A stretch of DNA of 64,000 nucleotides from Kitasatospora phosalacinea (GTDB taxonomy: Bacteria > Actinomycetota > Actinomycetes > Streptomycetales > Streptomycetaceae): NCBI RefSeq assembly GCF_030268885.1, contig NZ_BSSA01000003.1, positions 351,054-415,053 on the forward strand. The letters run 5' to 3'. Every line of letters starts with the position of its first letter. Position 1 is the first letter of the stretch. This document shows, piece by piece, positions 8,453 to 17,574 of the stretch. The position numbers and the translations under genes were made by a program. Under the pieces are notes generated by a model that was not told the origin of the DNA, searched no databases, and saw only the letters and a program-made list of their open reading frames with translations.

Positions 8453-8490
8453 GATTCCCGGATGTTGCCCGGGAGTTGCCCGGGAGTTGC
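8453..8490 (-). promoter_or_regulatory. GlnR-like phased pentamer array upstream of the permease gene
   Basis: Read on the minus strand: GCAAC-N6-GCAAC-N6-GCAAC-N6-GAATC, again in exact 11-base phase. The distance from the terminal GAATC to the -10 box equals that in the carboxylase-operon promoter. The pentamers resemble the GaAAc half of a GlnR box (four of five bases). Confidence 0.5.
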
Positions 8491-8548
8491 CTTCTCCTCA
8501 CGGGAAGCCCGATCAGGGGCTCTCCCGAGCCCCCGGCGGTGCTCGTCC

Positions 8549-10381
8549 CTACACCAGGCTGTCCTTCCAGGTCCGGTGGAGGGTGGCGAAGCGGCCCTCG
8601 CCCGCGACGAGGGCGGCGGGGGTGCCGTCCTCGACGATGCGGCCCTGGTCCATGACGAGGACGCGGTCGGCGATCTCGACGGTGGAGAGGCGGTGGGCGA
8701 TGATCACGGCGGTGCGGCCGGCCAGGACGGTCCGCATGGCGTGCTGGACGGCCTGTTCGCCGGGGACGTCCAGCGAGGAGGTGGCCTCGTCCAGGATCAG
8801 GACGGCCGGGTCGGCGAGCAGGGCGCGGGCGAAGGCGACGAGTTGGCGCTGCCCGGCGGAGATGCGGCCGCCGCGCTTGCGGACGTCGGTGTCGTAGCCG
8901 TCGGGGAGGGCGGCGATGAACGCGTGGGCGCCGATCGCGCGGGCGGCGGCCTCGACCTCGGCGCGGGTGGCGTCGGGCTTGCCGACGGCGATGTTCTCGG
9001 CGACCGTCCCGGAGAAGAGGAAGGACTCCTGGGTGACCATCACGACGTTGGCGCGCAGGTCGGCGGTGGAGAGTTCGCGCAGGTCGACGCCGTCGAGGGC
9101 GACGGTGCCGGAGGTGGGGTCGTAGAAGCGGGCGAGCAGCTTGGCGAGGGTGGACTTGCCCGCGCCGGTGGCGCCGACCACGGCGGTGGTCCGACCGGCC
9201 GGGAGCCGCAGGTCGAACGCGGGCAGCACCTGCTTGCCGTTGGCGTAGGCGAAGGAGACCGAGCGGAAGGCGACCTCGCGGCCCTTGCCCGCGGCGGCGG
9301 GCAGTTCGGCGGGCTCGGCGGGCTCGGGGACGGACGGCTCGTGGGCGAGCAGGCCGGCCATCTTCTCCAGGGCGGCGGCCGCGGACTGGTAGCTGTTGAG
9401 GAACATCGCCAGCTGGTCGATCGGGTCGTACAGGCGGCGCAGGTAGAGCACGAAGGCGGTGAGGACGCCGAGTTCGAGGCTGCCGTCGGTGACCAGGAAG
9501 GCGCCGAGGACGACCACGCCGGTGATCCAGACGTTGGCGGTGAGCCGGGAGAGGAAGACGTACCGGGCCATCTCCAGCAGGCCGTCCGCGGTGGCGGTGG
9601 CGGACTGCCGGTTGACGGTGCCGAACGCCTCCTCGTTGGCGGCCTCGCGGCGGAACGCCTGCACCGGGCGGATGCCGTTCATGGTCTCGGTGAAGCGGAC
9701 GATGAGCGCGGCGGTGACGGTGCGGGAGCGGCGGTAGACCTGCTGGGAGCGGCGCCGGAAGGAGCGGATGATCAGGTACATCGGCAGGAAGGAGACCAGC
9801 GCGGCCAGGCCGAGGCGCCAGTCGACCACGACCAGCACGACCGTGATGTAGCCGACGGACAGGCAGACCATCAGGAGTTCCTGCAGGCCCTCGGCGAGCA
9901 GTTCGCGCAGGGTGTCCACGTCGCTGGTGGCGCGGGAGATGATCCGGCCGGAGGTGTAGCGCTCGTGGAAGTCGAGGCTGAGCCGCTGGGCGTGCCGGAA
10001 GATCCGGCCGCGCAGGTCCAGCAGGACGTCCTGGTTGATCCGGGCGGCGAACCGGATGAACGCCCGCTGCAGCAGGGTGGCGAGCAGCGCGCAGCCGAGG
10101 TACGCGGCGGTGACGGCGACCAGCGGCCCGGAGTCGTGGTCGCGCAGGGCGGGGATGCCGCGGTCGATGGCGACGGCGACCAGCAGCGGACCGGCCTGCA
10201 GGGCGGCCTGCTGGAGCAGGACGGCGAGGACGGCGACGGCGATCCGGCGGCGGTGCGGGGCCAGCAGCGAGCCGAGCAGGGCGCGCGGGGCGCCGGGCGG
10301 GACGGGGATGTCCTGGTCGTCGGCGGCCGGGGGGAGGAGGTCGTCCTCCGCGACGGCGGGTTCGGCGACGGCGGTGCTCAT
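8549..10381 (-). CDS. Heterodimeric ABC exporter, subunit with canonical Walker B glutamate
   Basis: A 610-residue type IV ABC exporter half: six transmembrane helices (about residues 40-330) followed by a nucleotide-binding domain with Walker A GATGAGKST, Q-loop TQES, Walker B LILDEATSSLD and H-loop AHRLST. The signature motif is ISAGQ rather than LSGGQ. The partner gene immediately upstream has the mirror-image defects: canonical LSGGQ but Asp in place of the Walker B Glu. In heterodimeric exporters of the TM287/288 and BmrCD type this pairing gives one consensus and one degenerate ATP site, so the two proteins almost certainly form one transporter. The start codon overlaps the partner's stop (ATGA). 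The substrate is unknown; drugs, lipids or peptides are typical. Confidence 0.93.
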   Translation of the reverse strand: MSTAVAEPAVAEDDLLPPAADDQDIPVPPGAPRALLGSLLAPHRRRIAVAVLAVLLQQAALQAGPLLVAVAIDRGIPALRDHDSGPLVAVTAAYLGCALLATLLQRAFIRFAARINQDVLLDLRGRIFRHAQRLSLDFHERYTSGRIISRATSDVDTLRELLAEGLQELLMVCLSVGYITVVLVVVDWRLGLAALVSFLPMYLIIRSFRRRSQQVYRRSRTVTAALIVRFTETMNGIRPVQAFRREAANEEAFGTVNRQSATATADGLLEMARYVFLSRLTANVWITGVVVLGAFLVTDGSLELGVLTAFVLYLRRLYDPIDQLAMFLNSYQSAAAALEKMAGLLAHEPSVPEPAEPAELPAAAGKGREVAFRSVSFAYANGKQVLPAFDLRLPAGRTTAVVGATGAGKSTLAKLLARFYDPTSGTVALDGVDLRELSTADLRANVVMVTQESFLFSGTVAENIAVGKPDATRAEVEAAARAIGAHAFIAALPDGYDTDVRKRGGRISAGQRQLVAFARALLADPAVLILDEATSSLDVPGEQAVQHAMRTVLAGRTAVIIAHRLSTVEIADRVLVMDQGRIVEDGTPAALVAGEGRFATLHRTWKDSLV

Positions 10382-12222
10382 CGGGCCAGCGCCCCTTCCA
10401 GCTCGGGCTCGCCGGACATCAGGGCCCGGTAGGCGGGACAGGAGCGCAGCAGCTCCTGGTGGGTGCCGACGGCGGCGATCCGGCCGTCGGCCAGCAGCGC
10501 GACCCGGTCGGCGAGCAGCACGGTGGACGGGCGGTGCGCGACGACCAGGGCGGTGGTGTCGGCCAGGACCTGCCGCAGGGCGCGCTCGACCAGGGCCTCG
10601 GTGTGCACGTCGAGCGCGGAGAGCGGGTCGTCCAGGACGAGGAAGCGGGGCCCGCCGACCACGGCGCGGGCCAGTGCGAGGCGCTGGCGCTGGCCGCCGG
10701 ACAGGCTCAGGCCCTGCTCGCCGACCTCGGTGTCGAGGCCGTCGGGGAGCCGGTCGACGAAACCGGCCTGCGCGGTGGCGAGGGCGGCGGCGACCTGCTC
10801 GGGGGCCGCGTCGGGGGCGCCCATCAGGACGTTCTCCCGGACGGTGGCGGAGAACAGGGTGGGCTCCTCGAAGGCGACGGCGACCTCGCGGCGCAGCCGC
10901 TCGCGCGGCAGGTCGCGGATGTCGGTGCCGTCCAGGGTGATCGAGCCCGCGGTGGGCTCGTACAGCCGGGGGAGCAGCGCGGTGAGGGTGGTCTTGCCGC
11001 TGCCGGTGGCGCCGACCAGGGCGAGCGTCTCGCCGGGGCGGACGTGCAGGTCGACGCCGGCCAGCAGGTCGGGGCTGTCGGCGGGCGCGTCGGGGTAGCG
11101 GAAGCGGACGCCGGTGAAGCGGATGCCGCGGTCCCCGGAGGGGGCGAGGCCGGACGGCGGGTCGGCCGGTTCCGGTTCGTCCATCACCTCGAAGTAGCGG
11201 TTGGCGGCGCTGGCGGCCTCGGCGGCGAAGCCGAGCAGCCAGCCGATCGACTCGACCGGCCAGCGCAGGGCGAGCGCGGTGGACAGGAAGGCGACCAGGG
11301 TGCCGACCGAGAGCTGGTCGTGGGCGACCAGGACGGCGCCGGTGGCCAGGGCGGCGCCGAGGGCGAGCTCGGGCAGACCGACGATGACCGCCCAGAGGTT
11401 GCCGAGCAGGCCGGCCTTGCGCAGCTCGGTCCCGCGCAGTTCGGCGCTGCGGCGGCGGAACTCCTCGGCCATGGTGCGGTGCCGGCCGAACGCCTTGAGG
11501 ATCCGGATGCCGAGCACCGACTCCTCGACCACCGTGGCGAGGTCGCCGTTCTGGTCCTGGGCGAGCCGGGAGGCCGCCGAGTACCCGGCCTCGAAGCGGC
11601 GGGTGAAGAACAGCAGCGGGACGGCCGGGACGAGGGTGATCAGGGCCAGCCGCCAGTCCAGCGCGAACATCAGCGCGGTGCCGGTCAGGAAGACCGTGGA
11701 GTTGACCACCAGGAAGACCAGTGGGAAGGCCAGGAACAGCCGCAGCACGAACAGGTCCGAGGTGGCCCGGGAGAGCAGCTGGCCGGAGGGCCAGCGGTCA
11801 TGGAAGGAGATCGGCAGCCGCTGGAGCTTGGCGAACAGGTCTCCGCGGAGCCTGGTCTCGACCCTGGCGAGCGGGCGGGCCACGATCACCCGGCGGACGC
11901 CGAACAGCGCCGCCTCGGCGACGCCGAGCAGCAGCAGCGCCCCGGCCAGCGGCCACAGGCCGGACAGGTCGCGCTCGGCGACCGGGCCGTCGACGATCCG
12001 GCGCAGCACGACCGGGACGGCCAGCACGCTGAGCGAGGCGAGCCCGGCGGCGGCCATCGAGCCGAAGATCCGCCAGCGGGCCTCGCGCGCGTAGGGCCAC
12101 AGGCGCAGCAGCGAGCGCACCGCGGACCGGGGTGCCGGTGCGGGTGGGGCCTGGGCGCCGTCGGTGGACGGTTCGTTCGGGTCCGCGGGGGTGGGCGGAG
12201 CGGGGGTCTGGTTCTCGGCCAT
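10378..12222 (-). CDS. Heterodimeric ABC exporter, subunit with degenerate Walker B
   Basis: A 614-residue half transporter with six membrane helices and an ATPase domain. It has Walker A GATGSGKTT and an intact LSGGQ signature, but Walker B reads LVLDDPLSALD (Asp for the catalytic Glu) and the Q-loop reads FEEP (Glu for Gln). It is the degenerate-site subunit of the exporter formed with the downstream gene, with which it overlaps by four bases. A proline-rich cytoplasmic extension of about 30 residues precedes the first helix. The start at 12222 is chosen over an in-frame ATG at 12252. Neither has a clear Shine-Dalgarno sequence, so the first ten residues are uncertain. Confidence 0.9.
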   Translation of the reverse strand: MAENQTPAPPTPADPNEPSTDGAQAPPAPAPRSAVRSLLRLWPYAREARWRIFGSMAAAGLASLSVLAVPVVLRRIVDGPVAERDLSGLWPLAGALLLLGVAEAALFGVRRVIVARPLARVETRLRGDLFAKLQRLPISFHDRWPSGQLLSRATSDLFVLRLFLAFPLVFLVVNSTVFLTGTALMFALDWRLALITLVPAVPLLFFTRRFEAGYSAASRLAQDQNGDLATVVEESVLGIRILKAFGRHRTMAEEFRRRSAELRGTELRKAGLLGNLWAVIVGLPELALGAALATGAVLVAHDQLSVGTLVAFLSTALALRWPVESIGWLLGFAAEAASAANRYFEVMDEPEPADPPSGLAPSGDRGIRFTGVRFRYPDAPADSPDLLAGVDLHVRPGETLALVGATGSGKTTLTALLPRLYEPTAGSITLDGTDIRDLPRERLRREVAVAFEEPTLFSATVRENVLMGAPDAAPEQVAAALATAQAGFVDRLPDGLDTEVGEQGLSLSGGQRQRLALARAVVGGPRFLVLDDPLSALDVHTEALVERALRQVLADTTALVVAHRPSTVLLADRVALLADGRIAAVGTHQELLRSCPAYRALMSGEPELEGALAR

Positions 12223-12343
12223 CGCCGAGAGGGTAGGCCGTCCCGCCGACATTTCTCATCCGGTTTTTTGCCCCTGTCGGCGAGATCCGGCCAGGCTGCG
12301 GACGGGGGCCGGGCGGGGGCCGGGCGGATCGGCCCCGCCGGGT

Positions 12344-14545
12344 TCACCCCGCGGTCAGCAGCACCGCCGAGCGGCCGGTCAGCAGCACCTCCGTCACCGG
12401 CACCGCGTCCGGCGCCCCGGCCAGCGCGGTGTCCAGCACCGGGACGTGCGGGCCGGGCAGGGTGAAGCGCCGGGGCTCGGCGGCGGCGTTCAGCAGCAGC
12501 AGGAAGTCGGCGTCCCGGACCTCGCGGCCCTGCTGGTCGCGCTCGGACATCGCCCGGCCGGACAGCCGCATCGCCAGTGCCTGCCCTGGCGAGAACCAGT
12601 CCGCGTCGGTCATCTCCCGGCCCGCCGGGGTCAGCCAGGTCAGGTCCCGCTGCCCGTCCGGCCCGGCCGGGCGGCCGGAGAAGAACGCCCGCTGCCGCAG
12701 CACCGGGTGGGCCCGGCGCAGGTGCACCAGCTTGGCGGTCAGTTCGGTCAGCGAGCGCCAGTCCGGGTCGTCCAGCAGCGACCAGTCCAGCCAACTGGTC
12801 TCGTTGTCCTGGCAGTACGCGTTGTTGTTGCCGCCCTGGGTGCGCCCCATCTCGTCGCCCGCGGTGATCATCGGCACCCCGCTGGAGAGCAGCAGCGTGG
12901 TCAGCAGGTTGCGCAGCTGGCGCACCCGCAGCGAGCGGACCGCCGGGTCGTCGCTGTCGCCCTCCGCGCCGTGGTTCCAGGACCGGTTGTCGTCCGTGCC
13001 GTCCCGGTTGTCCTCGCCGTTGGCGCCGTTGTGCTTGCGGTCGTAGCTGACCAGGTCGCGCAGCGTGAAGCCGTCGTGCGCGGTGACGAAGTTGACCGAG
13101 GCGTACGGGCGGCGGCCGCCGCGCTGGTACAGGTCGGAGGAGCCGGAGAGCCGGGTCGCCAGCTCCCGCACGTCCGGCCGGGCGCCGCGCCAGAAGTCCC
13201 GGACGGTGTCCCGGTAGTGGTCGTTCCACTCGCCCCACAGCGGCGGGAAGCCGCCGACCTGGTAGCCGCCCGGGCCGACGTCCCACGGCTCGGCGATCAG
13301 CTTGACCCGGCTGAGCAGCGGGTCCTGCGAGACGGCGGCGAGGAAGGGGTGCTCCATCTCCACGCCGTCCCCGCCGCGGGCCAGCGCGGCGGCCAGGTCG
13401 AAGCGGAAGCCGTCCACGCCCATCTCGGCGACCCAGTACCGCAGCGAGTCGGTGATCAGCCGGATCACCTGCGGGCGGCGGGTGTCCAGCGTGTTGCCGC
13501 AGCCGGTGTAGTCGGCGTAGCCGCGGCGGGAGCGGTCCGGCCGGTAGTAGCCCGCGTTGTCGATGCCGCGCAGGGAGAGCGTCGGGCCCATCACGCCCTG
13601 TTCGGCGGTGTGGTTGTAGACCACGTCGAGGATCACCTCGATGCCCGCGGCGTGCAGCGCCCGCACCATCCGCTTGAACTCGCCGACCTGCTGGCCCCGG
13701 CTGCCGCTCGCCGAGTAGCCCGCGTGCGGGGCGAAGTAGCCGAGCGTGTTGTAGCCCCAGTAGTTGACCAGCCCGCGGGCCTGCAGGTGGTCCTCGCTGA
13801 CGTGGTGGTGCACCGGCAGCAGCTCCACCGCCGTCACCCCCAGCCGGGTCAGGTGCGCGACCGCCGCCGGGTGCGCCAGCCCCGCGTAGGTGCCGCGCAG
13901 CTCCGGCGGCACCTCCGGGTGGCGCATGGTGAAGCCGCGCACGTGCAGCTCGTACAGCACCGTCTCGGCCCACGGGGTCTTCGGCCGCTGGTCGTCGTAC
14001 CAGTCGTCGTCGTCGTGCACCACCACGGCCTTGGGCACGTACGGCGCGGAGTCCCGGTCGTCGCGGACGGTGTCCGCCACGTCCCGCTCGGGCCAGTTGC
14101 GGACGGCCGCGCAGGTCGCGTCGTGGGCGGTGTAGGCGCCGTCGACCGCCCGGGCGTACGGGTCGAGCAGCAGCTTGGCGGGATTGTGCCGGGCGCCGGT
14201 CCACGGGTCCCACCGGCCGTGCACGCGGAAGCCGTAGCGGGTGCCGGGCAGCACCCCGGGCAGGTAGCCGTGCCAGGTCTGGTACGTCTGCTCGGTCAGC
14301 CGGTGCCGGCTCTCCCGGCCGCGCTCGTCGAACAGGCACAGGTCGACGGCCTCGGCGGTCGGTGCCCAGAGCGCGAAGTTGGTGCCCCGGCCGCCCTCCG
14401 CGTCGGTGCGGAACCGGGCGCCCAGCGGCTGCCAGCTGCCCGGCCACGGCGGGGCGGCCTCGGGCCGGGGCGCCGAGCCGTTCCACCGGACGGCCGACCG
14501 CGCCTCCCGGGCCGTGCCCGCACCCAGCTCCTGCCACGCCGTCAT
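12344..14545 (-). CDS. glgX: Glycogen debranching enzyme GlgX (isoamylase-type)
   Basis: A 733-residue glycoside hydrolase of family 13 that removes alpha-1,6 branches from glycogen or limit dextrins in the cytoplasm. An N-terminal CBM48-like domain (about 35-150) is followed by the TIM-barrel. The barrel shows DVVYNHTAEQ, the nucleophile in DGFRFDLA, the acid/base in IAEPWD and the third carboxylate in TAHDGFTL. The C-terminal beta domain ends near LTGRSAVLLTAG. The ATG at 14545 is chosen because GGGAGGG lies at proper spacing; in-frame ATGs at 14563 and 14641 lack such a site. The gene stands alone, with 120 bases separating it from the ABC exporter genes, and is divergent from the transpeptidase cluster. 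TreX-type isoamylase is the only realistic alternative name. Confidence 0.95.
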   Translation of the reverse strand: MTAWQELGAGTAREARSAVRWNGSAPRPEAAPPWPGSWQPLGARFRTDAEGGRGTNFALWAPTAEAVDLCLFDERGRESRHRLTEQTYQTWHGYLPGVLPGTRYGFRVHGRWDPWTGARHNPAKLLLDPYARAVDGAYTAHDATCAAVRNWPERDVADTVRDDRDSAPYVPKAVVVHDDDDWYDDQRPKTPWAETVLYELHVRGFTMRHPEVPPELRGTYAGLAHPAAVAHLTRLGVTAVELLPVHHHVSEDHLQARGLVNYWGYNTLGYFAPHAGYSASGSRGQQVGEFKRMVRALHAAGIEVILDVVYNHTAEQGVMGPTLSLRGIDNAGYYRPDRSRRGYADYTGCGNTLDTRRPQVIRLITDSLRYWVAEMGVDGFRFDLAAALARGGDGVEMEHPFLAAVSQDPLLSRVKLIAEPWDVGPGGYQVGGFPPLWGEWNDHYRDTVRDFWRGARPDVRELATRLSGSSDLYQRGGRRPYASVNFVTAHDGFTLRDLVSYDRKHNGANGEDNRDGTDDNRSWNHGAEGDSDDPAVRSLRVRQLRNLLTTLLLSSGVPMITAGDEMGRTQGGNNNAYCQDNETSWLDWSLLDDPDWRSLTELTAKLVHLRRAHPVLRQRAFFSGRPAGPDGQRDLTWLTPAGREMTDADWFSPGQALAMRLSGRAMSERDQQGREVRDADFLLLLNAAAEPRRFTLPGPHVPVLDTALAGAPDAVPVTEVLLTGRSAVLLTAG

Positions 14546-14764
14546 GGCGACCCTCCCAGCCATCCGGGGGCCCGTCCCCGTTCTTCCGGTTGTTCCCTGT
14601 CCGACGGCCCTCGTCACCCCGGGTCGGGCAGTGTGACGCACCGTGATCGATCATGTGCCCAGTGGAGCCGGGTGCGGAAACCATTCGGCCGTGTCCGGCG
14701 AGCGGAATCGCTCGTTGTGTCCGGTATCGGGTGGTAGCTCACGAATGCGGACACGGAGGACGGC

Positions 14765-15958
14765 ATGCGCGCCGCGGTACGGCTCTGGACACGGCGGGCG
14801 GCGGCGCTCGGACTGGTGCTGCTGGCGGGCTGCTCCGGCGGCGACCGGGCCCCGGACGGCGACGCGGCCCCGCCGGTCTCCCGCGCCCAGCTCGCGGTGG
14901 AGCCCGGCGACGGCGCGCAGGACGTCCCGGTGGACGGCCGGGTCGCGGTCTCGGTCACCGGCGGACGGCTGCTGACCGTCCGGCTCGCCGACGACCGCGG
15001 CGCGGCCGTCCCCGGCACGCTCACCGCCGACCGCACCGGCTGGCGGGCCGACCACCGGCTCGCCACCGCCACCGCGTACACCCTGGACGCGGTCGCCGAG
15101 GACGACGCGGGCCTGCGCGCCGTCCAGCACGCGGCCTTCGCCACCGCCGCCCCCGAGCACACCTTCGTCGGCTTCTTCGCCCCCGAGGACGGCTCCACCG
15201 TCGGCGTCGGCATGCCCGTCGCGCTGCGCTTCTCGCACCCGATCGCGAACCGGGCCGCGGTCGAGAAGGCGGTCGCCGTCACCGCCGACCCGCCGCTGGA
15301 GGTCGCCCCGCACTGGTTCGGCGACCAGCGGCTGGACTTCCGCCCCCGCGCCTACTGGCCGGCCGGCACCCGGGTCACCCTGCTGCTGCGGCTCAAGGAC
15401 GTCGAGGGCGCGCCCGGCTACCTCGGCACCCAGGACAAGGACGTGCACTTCACCGTCGGCCGCTCGCTGGTCGCCGTCGTCGACCTGGACGCCCACACCA
15501 TGACCGTCCGCCAGGACGGCCGGGTGCTGCGCACCCTGCCGGTCAGCGGCGGCAGCCCCGAGCACTCCACCTACCTGGGCACCATGGTGGTCTCCGAGCG
15601 CTTCGAGGAGACCAGGATGAACTCGCAGACGGTCGGGCTCGGCGACGAGTACGACATCAAGGACGTCCCGCACGCGCTGCGGCTGACCGCCTCCGGCACC
15701 TTCGTCCACGGCAACTACTGGAGCGACCCGGCGGTCTTCGGCGCCGCCAACACCAGCCACGGCTGCATCGGCCTGCCCGACGCCAAGGGCGGCTCGGACG
15801 ACTCCCCGGCCGGCTGGCTGTACCGCCGCACCATCACCGGCGACGTGGTCGAGGTCCGCGGCTCCCGCGGCGAGCGGGTCGCCCCCGACAACGGCCTCTC
15901 CGACTGGAACCTGGACTGGGCGCACTGGACCGCGGGCAGCGCCCTGGGGCGCGGCTGA
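14765..15958 (+). CDS. L,D-transpeptidase lipoprotein, tandem copy 1
   Basis: A 397-residue secreted lipoprotein that should form 3-3 cross-links in peptidoglycan or attach proteins to it. The signal peptide ends in the lipobox LAGC (Cys23). It is followed by two beta-sandwich (Ig-like) domains of the LdtMt2/CDC type (about 45-250) and a YkuD catalytic domain with HGNYW and SHGCIGL (catalytic Cys about 334). The C terminus carries the tryptophan-rich tail NWNLDWAHW typical of this subfamily. The ATG at 14765 has GGAGGA at good spacing. It is the most divergent of three tandem paralogues and lacks the Gly/Ser-rich linker of the other two. Confidence 0.93.
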   Translation: MRAAVRLWTRRAAALGLVLLAGCSGGDRAPDGDAAPPVSRAQLAVEPGDGAQDVPVDGRVAVSVTGGRLLTVRLADDRGAAVPGTLTADRTGWRADHRLATATAYTLDAVAEDDAGLRAVQHAAFATAAPEHTFVGFFAPEDGSTVGVGMPVALRFSHPIANRAAVEKAVAVTADPPLEVAPHWFGDQRLDFRPRAYWPAGTRVTLLLRLKDVEGAPGYLGTQDKDVHFTVGRSLVAVVDLDAHTMTVRQDGRVLRTLPVSGGSPEHSTYLGTMVVSERFEETRMNSQTVGLGDEYDIKDVPHALRLTASGTFVHGNYWSDPAVFGAANTSHGCIGLPDAKGGSDDSPAGWLYRRTITGDVVEVRGSRGERVAPDNGLSDWNLDWAHWTAGSALGRG

Positions 15959-16135
15959 GGGTTCACCGAACCGGCACCGGGCTCCCGCCGAAGATTCACC
16001 CGGACGGGCCCGTTATCCTGACCGCGCGCGACCGGAGCAGAGCAGGACGGACCCCGGATCGGCGCCGACCCGGTGCAACCGATCCCGGGCGTCAGCACGT
16101 GTATTCGTCGGGAATACCGGGAGGGGAGCAGCGCA

Positions 16136-17401
16136 GTGGAGACGGTTCGTACGGCCGGGGCGGTGGCGGGACGCGGACGGCGGGCCAGGCGGTCCGCGAC
16201 GGCGCTGCTGGTGGGCGGCGCGCTGCTGCTCGGCACCGCGGCCTGCAACGACAACGGCGGCGGCGGTTCGACCGACGCCAAGGGCAGCGCGGGCGCGACC
16301 GCGGGCGGCGGGGGCGGCGGGTCCACGACCGACACCACCCCGAAGACCTCGGCGGCGCAGCTGACCGTCACGCCCGCCGACGGCGCGACCGACGTGCAGC
16401 CCAAGGACGGCCTGCAGGTGGCGGTGGCGAGCGGGAAGCTCACCTCCGTCGCGGTGACCGACAAGAACGGCAAGACGGTCGAGGGCAAGATCGCCGACGA
16501 CGGCCTGAGCTGGAAGCCCACCGGCCAGCTGGCCGTCGGCACCACCTACACGGTCGCCGCGCAGGCGGTGGACTCCGCGGGCCTGGTGGCCGCCTCGACC
16601 ACCAGCTTCACCACGCTGACCCCGGCGAAGACCGCCTCGACCAACGACAACATCGCCGACAACGGCACCTACGGCGTCGGCATGATCGTCTCGGTGCGGT
16701 TCGGCAAGTCGATCAAGAACAAGCAGGCGGTGGAGGCGGGCGTCACCGTCACCGGCTCCGACGGCACGGTGGCCCGCGGCCACTGGTTCGGCGACCAGCG
16801 GCTGGACTTCCGGCCGGAGAACTTCTGGGCGCCCGGCACCAAGGTGACGGTCAAGTACCGCCTGAAGAACGTCGAGGTGGCCCCCGGCGTGTACGGCGAC
16901 ATCGACAAGGACGAGCCGTTCACCATCGGCCGCTACCAGGTCTCCACGGTGGACGCGGCGGCCCACACCATGACGGTGGACCACGGCGGCGGCAAGACCG
17001 AGGTCATCCCGATCACCGCGGGCAACGACGACAACCCGTCCTGGAACGGCACCATGGTGATCTCCTCCAAGGAGGTGGTCACCCGGATGAACTCGGCCAC
17101 CGTCGCCAACGTCAAGGGCGCCGAGTACGACGTCCAGGACGTGCCGCACGCGATGCGCCTGACCACCTCCGGCACCTACGTGCACGGCAACTACTGGAGC
17201 AGCGCCTTCGGCAAGTCCAACGCCAGCCACGGCTGCGTCGGCCTGGCCGACGCCAAGGGCGGCAGCGACAGCACCAACGGCGGCAAGTTCTTCAAGTCCT
17301 CGATGGTCGGGGACGTGGTGAAGATCAAGAACTCCAAGGGCCAGACCGTCTCCGGCGACAACGGCTGGAGCGGCTGGACCATCCCGTGGAGCAAGTGGTA
17401 G
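16136..17401 (+). CDS. L,D-transpeptidase lipoprotein, tandem copy 2
   Basis: A 421-residue paralogue of the preceding gene. It starts at the GTG at 16136, which follows GAGGGGAG at proper spacing; the open frame upstream has no usable site. The sequence shows a twin-Arg-rich N terminus, a hydrophobic segment and the lipobox TAAC (Cys37), a glycine/serine/threonine linker (about 40-70), two Ig-like domains, and the YkuD domain with HGNYW and SHGCVGL (Cys about 367). The end, WSGWTIPWSKW, is the tryptophan-rich tail. It shares long near-identical stretches with copy 3, such as the NIADNGTYGVGMIVSVRF segment, so these two arose by a more recent duplication than copy 1. Confidence 0.93.
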   Translation: METVRTAGAVAGRGRRARRSATALLVGGALLLGTAACNDNGGGGSTDAKGSAGATAGGGGGGSTTDTTPKTSAAQLTVTPADGATDVQPKDGLQVAVASGKLTSVAVTDKNGKTVEGKIADDGLSWKPTGQLAVGTTYTVAAQAVDSAGLVAASTTSFTTLTPAKTASTNDNIADNGTYGVGMIVSVRFGKSIKNKQAVEAGVTVTGSDGTVARGHWFGDQRLDFRPENFWAPGTKVTVKYRLKNVEVAPGVYGDIDKDEPFTIGRYQVSTVDAAAHTMTVDHGGGKTEVIPITAGNDDNPSWNGTMVISSKEVVTRMNSATVANVKGAEYDVQDVPHAMRLTTSGTYVHGNYWSSAFGKSNASHGCVGLADAKGGSDSTNGGKFFKSSMVGDVVKIKNSKGQTVSGDNGWSGWTIPWSKW

Positions 17402-17420
17402 GCCCGGCGCCCGTGCGGTG

Positions 17421-17452
17421 ACGGCCCGGTGGTCAGCCGACCGCCGGGCCGT
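17421..17452 (+). terminator. Hairpin after transpeptidase copy 2
   Basis: A perfect 9-base inverted repeat (ACGGCCCGG / CCGGGCCGT) with a 14-base loop, 19 bases after the stop and without a U tract. It is a plausible streptomycete-style terminator separating copies 2 and 3. Confidence 0.5.
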
Positions 17453-17525
17453 CGGCCGTTCGTGACCGTACCGGGACACTTCACCCGCAACGTTTCCGCC
17501 GCCCGACCCGTCATATCAACCGAAA

Positions 17526-17545
17526 GGCCGGTCACCCGACCGGCC
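17526..17545. repeat. Inverted repeat upstream of transpeptidase copy 3
   Basis: GGCCGGTC-ACCC-GACCGGCC, a perfect 8-base stem ending 29 bases before the copy 3 start codon. It could be an operator or a leader hairpin; the sequence does not decide. Confidence 0.5.
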
Positions 17546-17574
17546 CGGGTGCGCGGTGTGGGGAGAGCGGAAAC

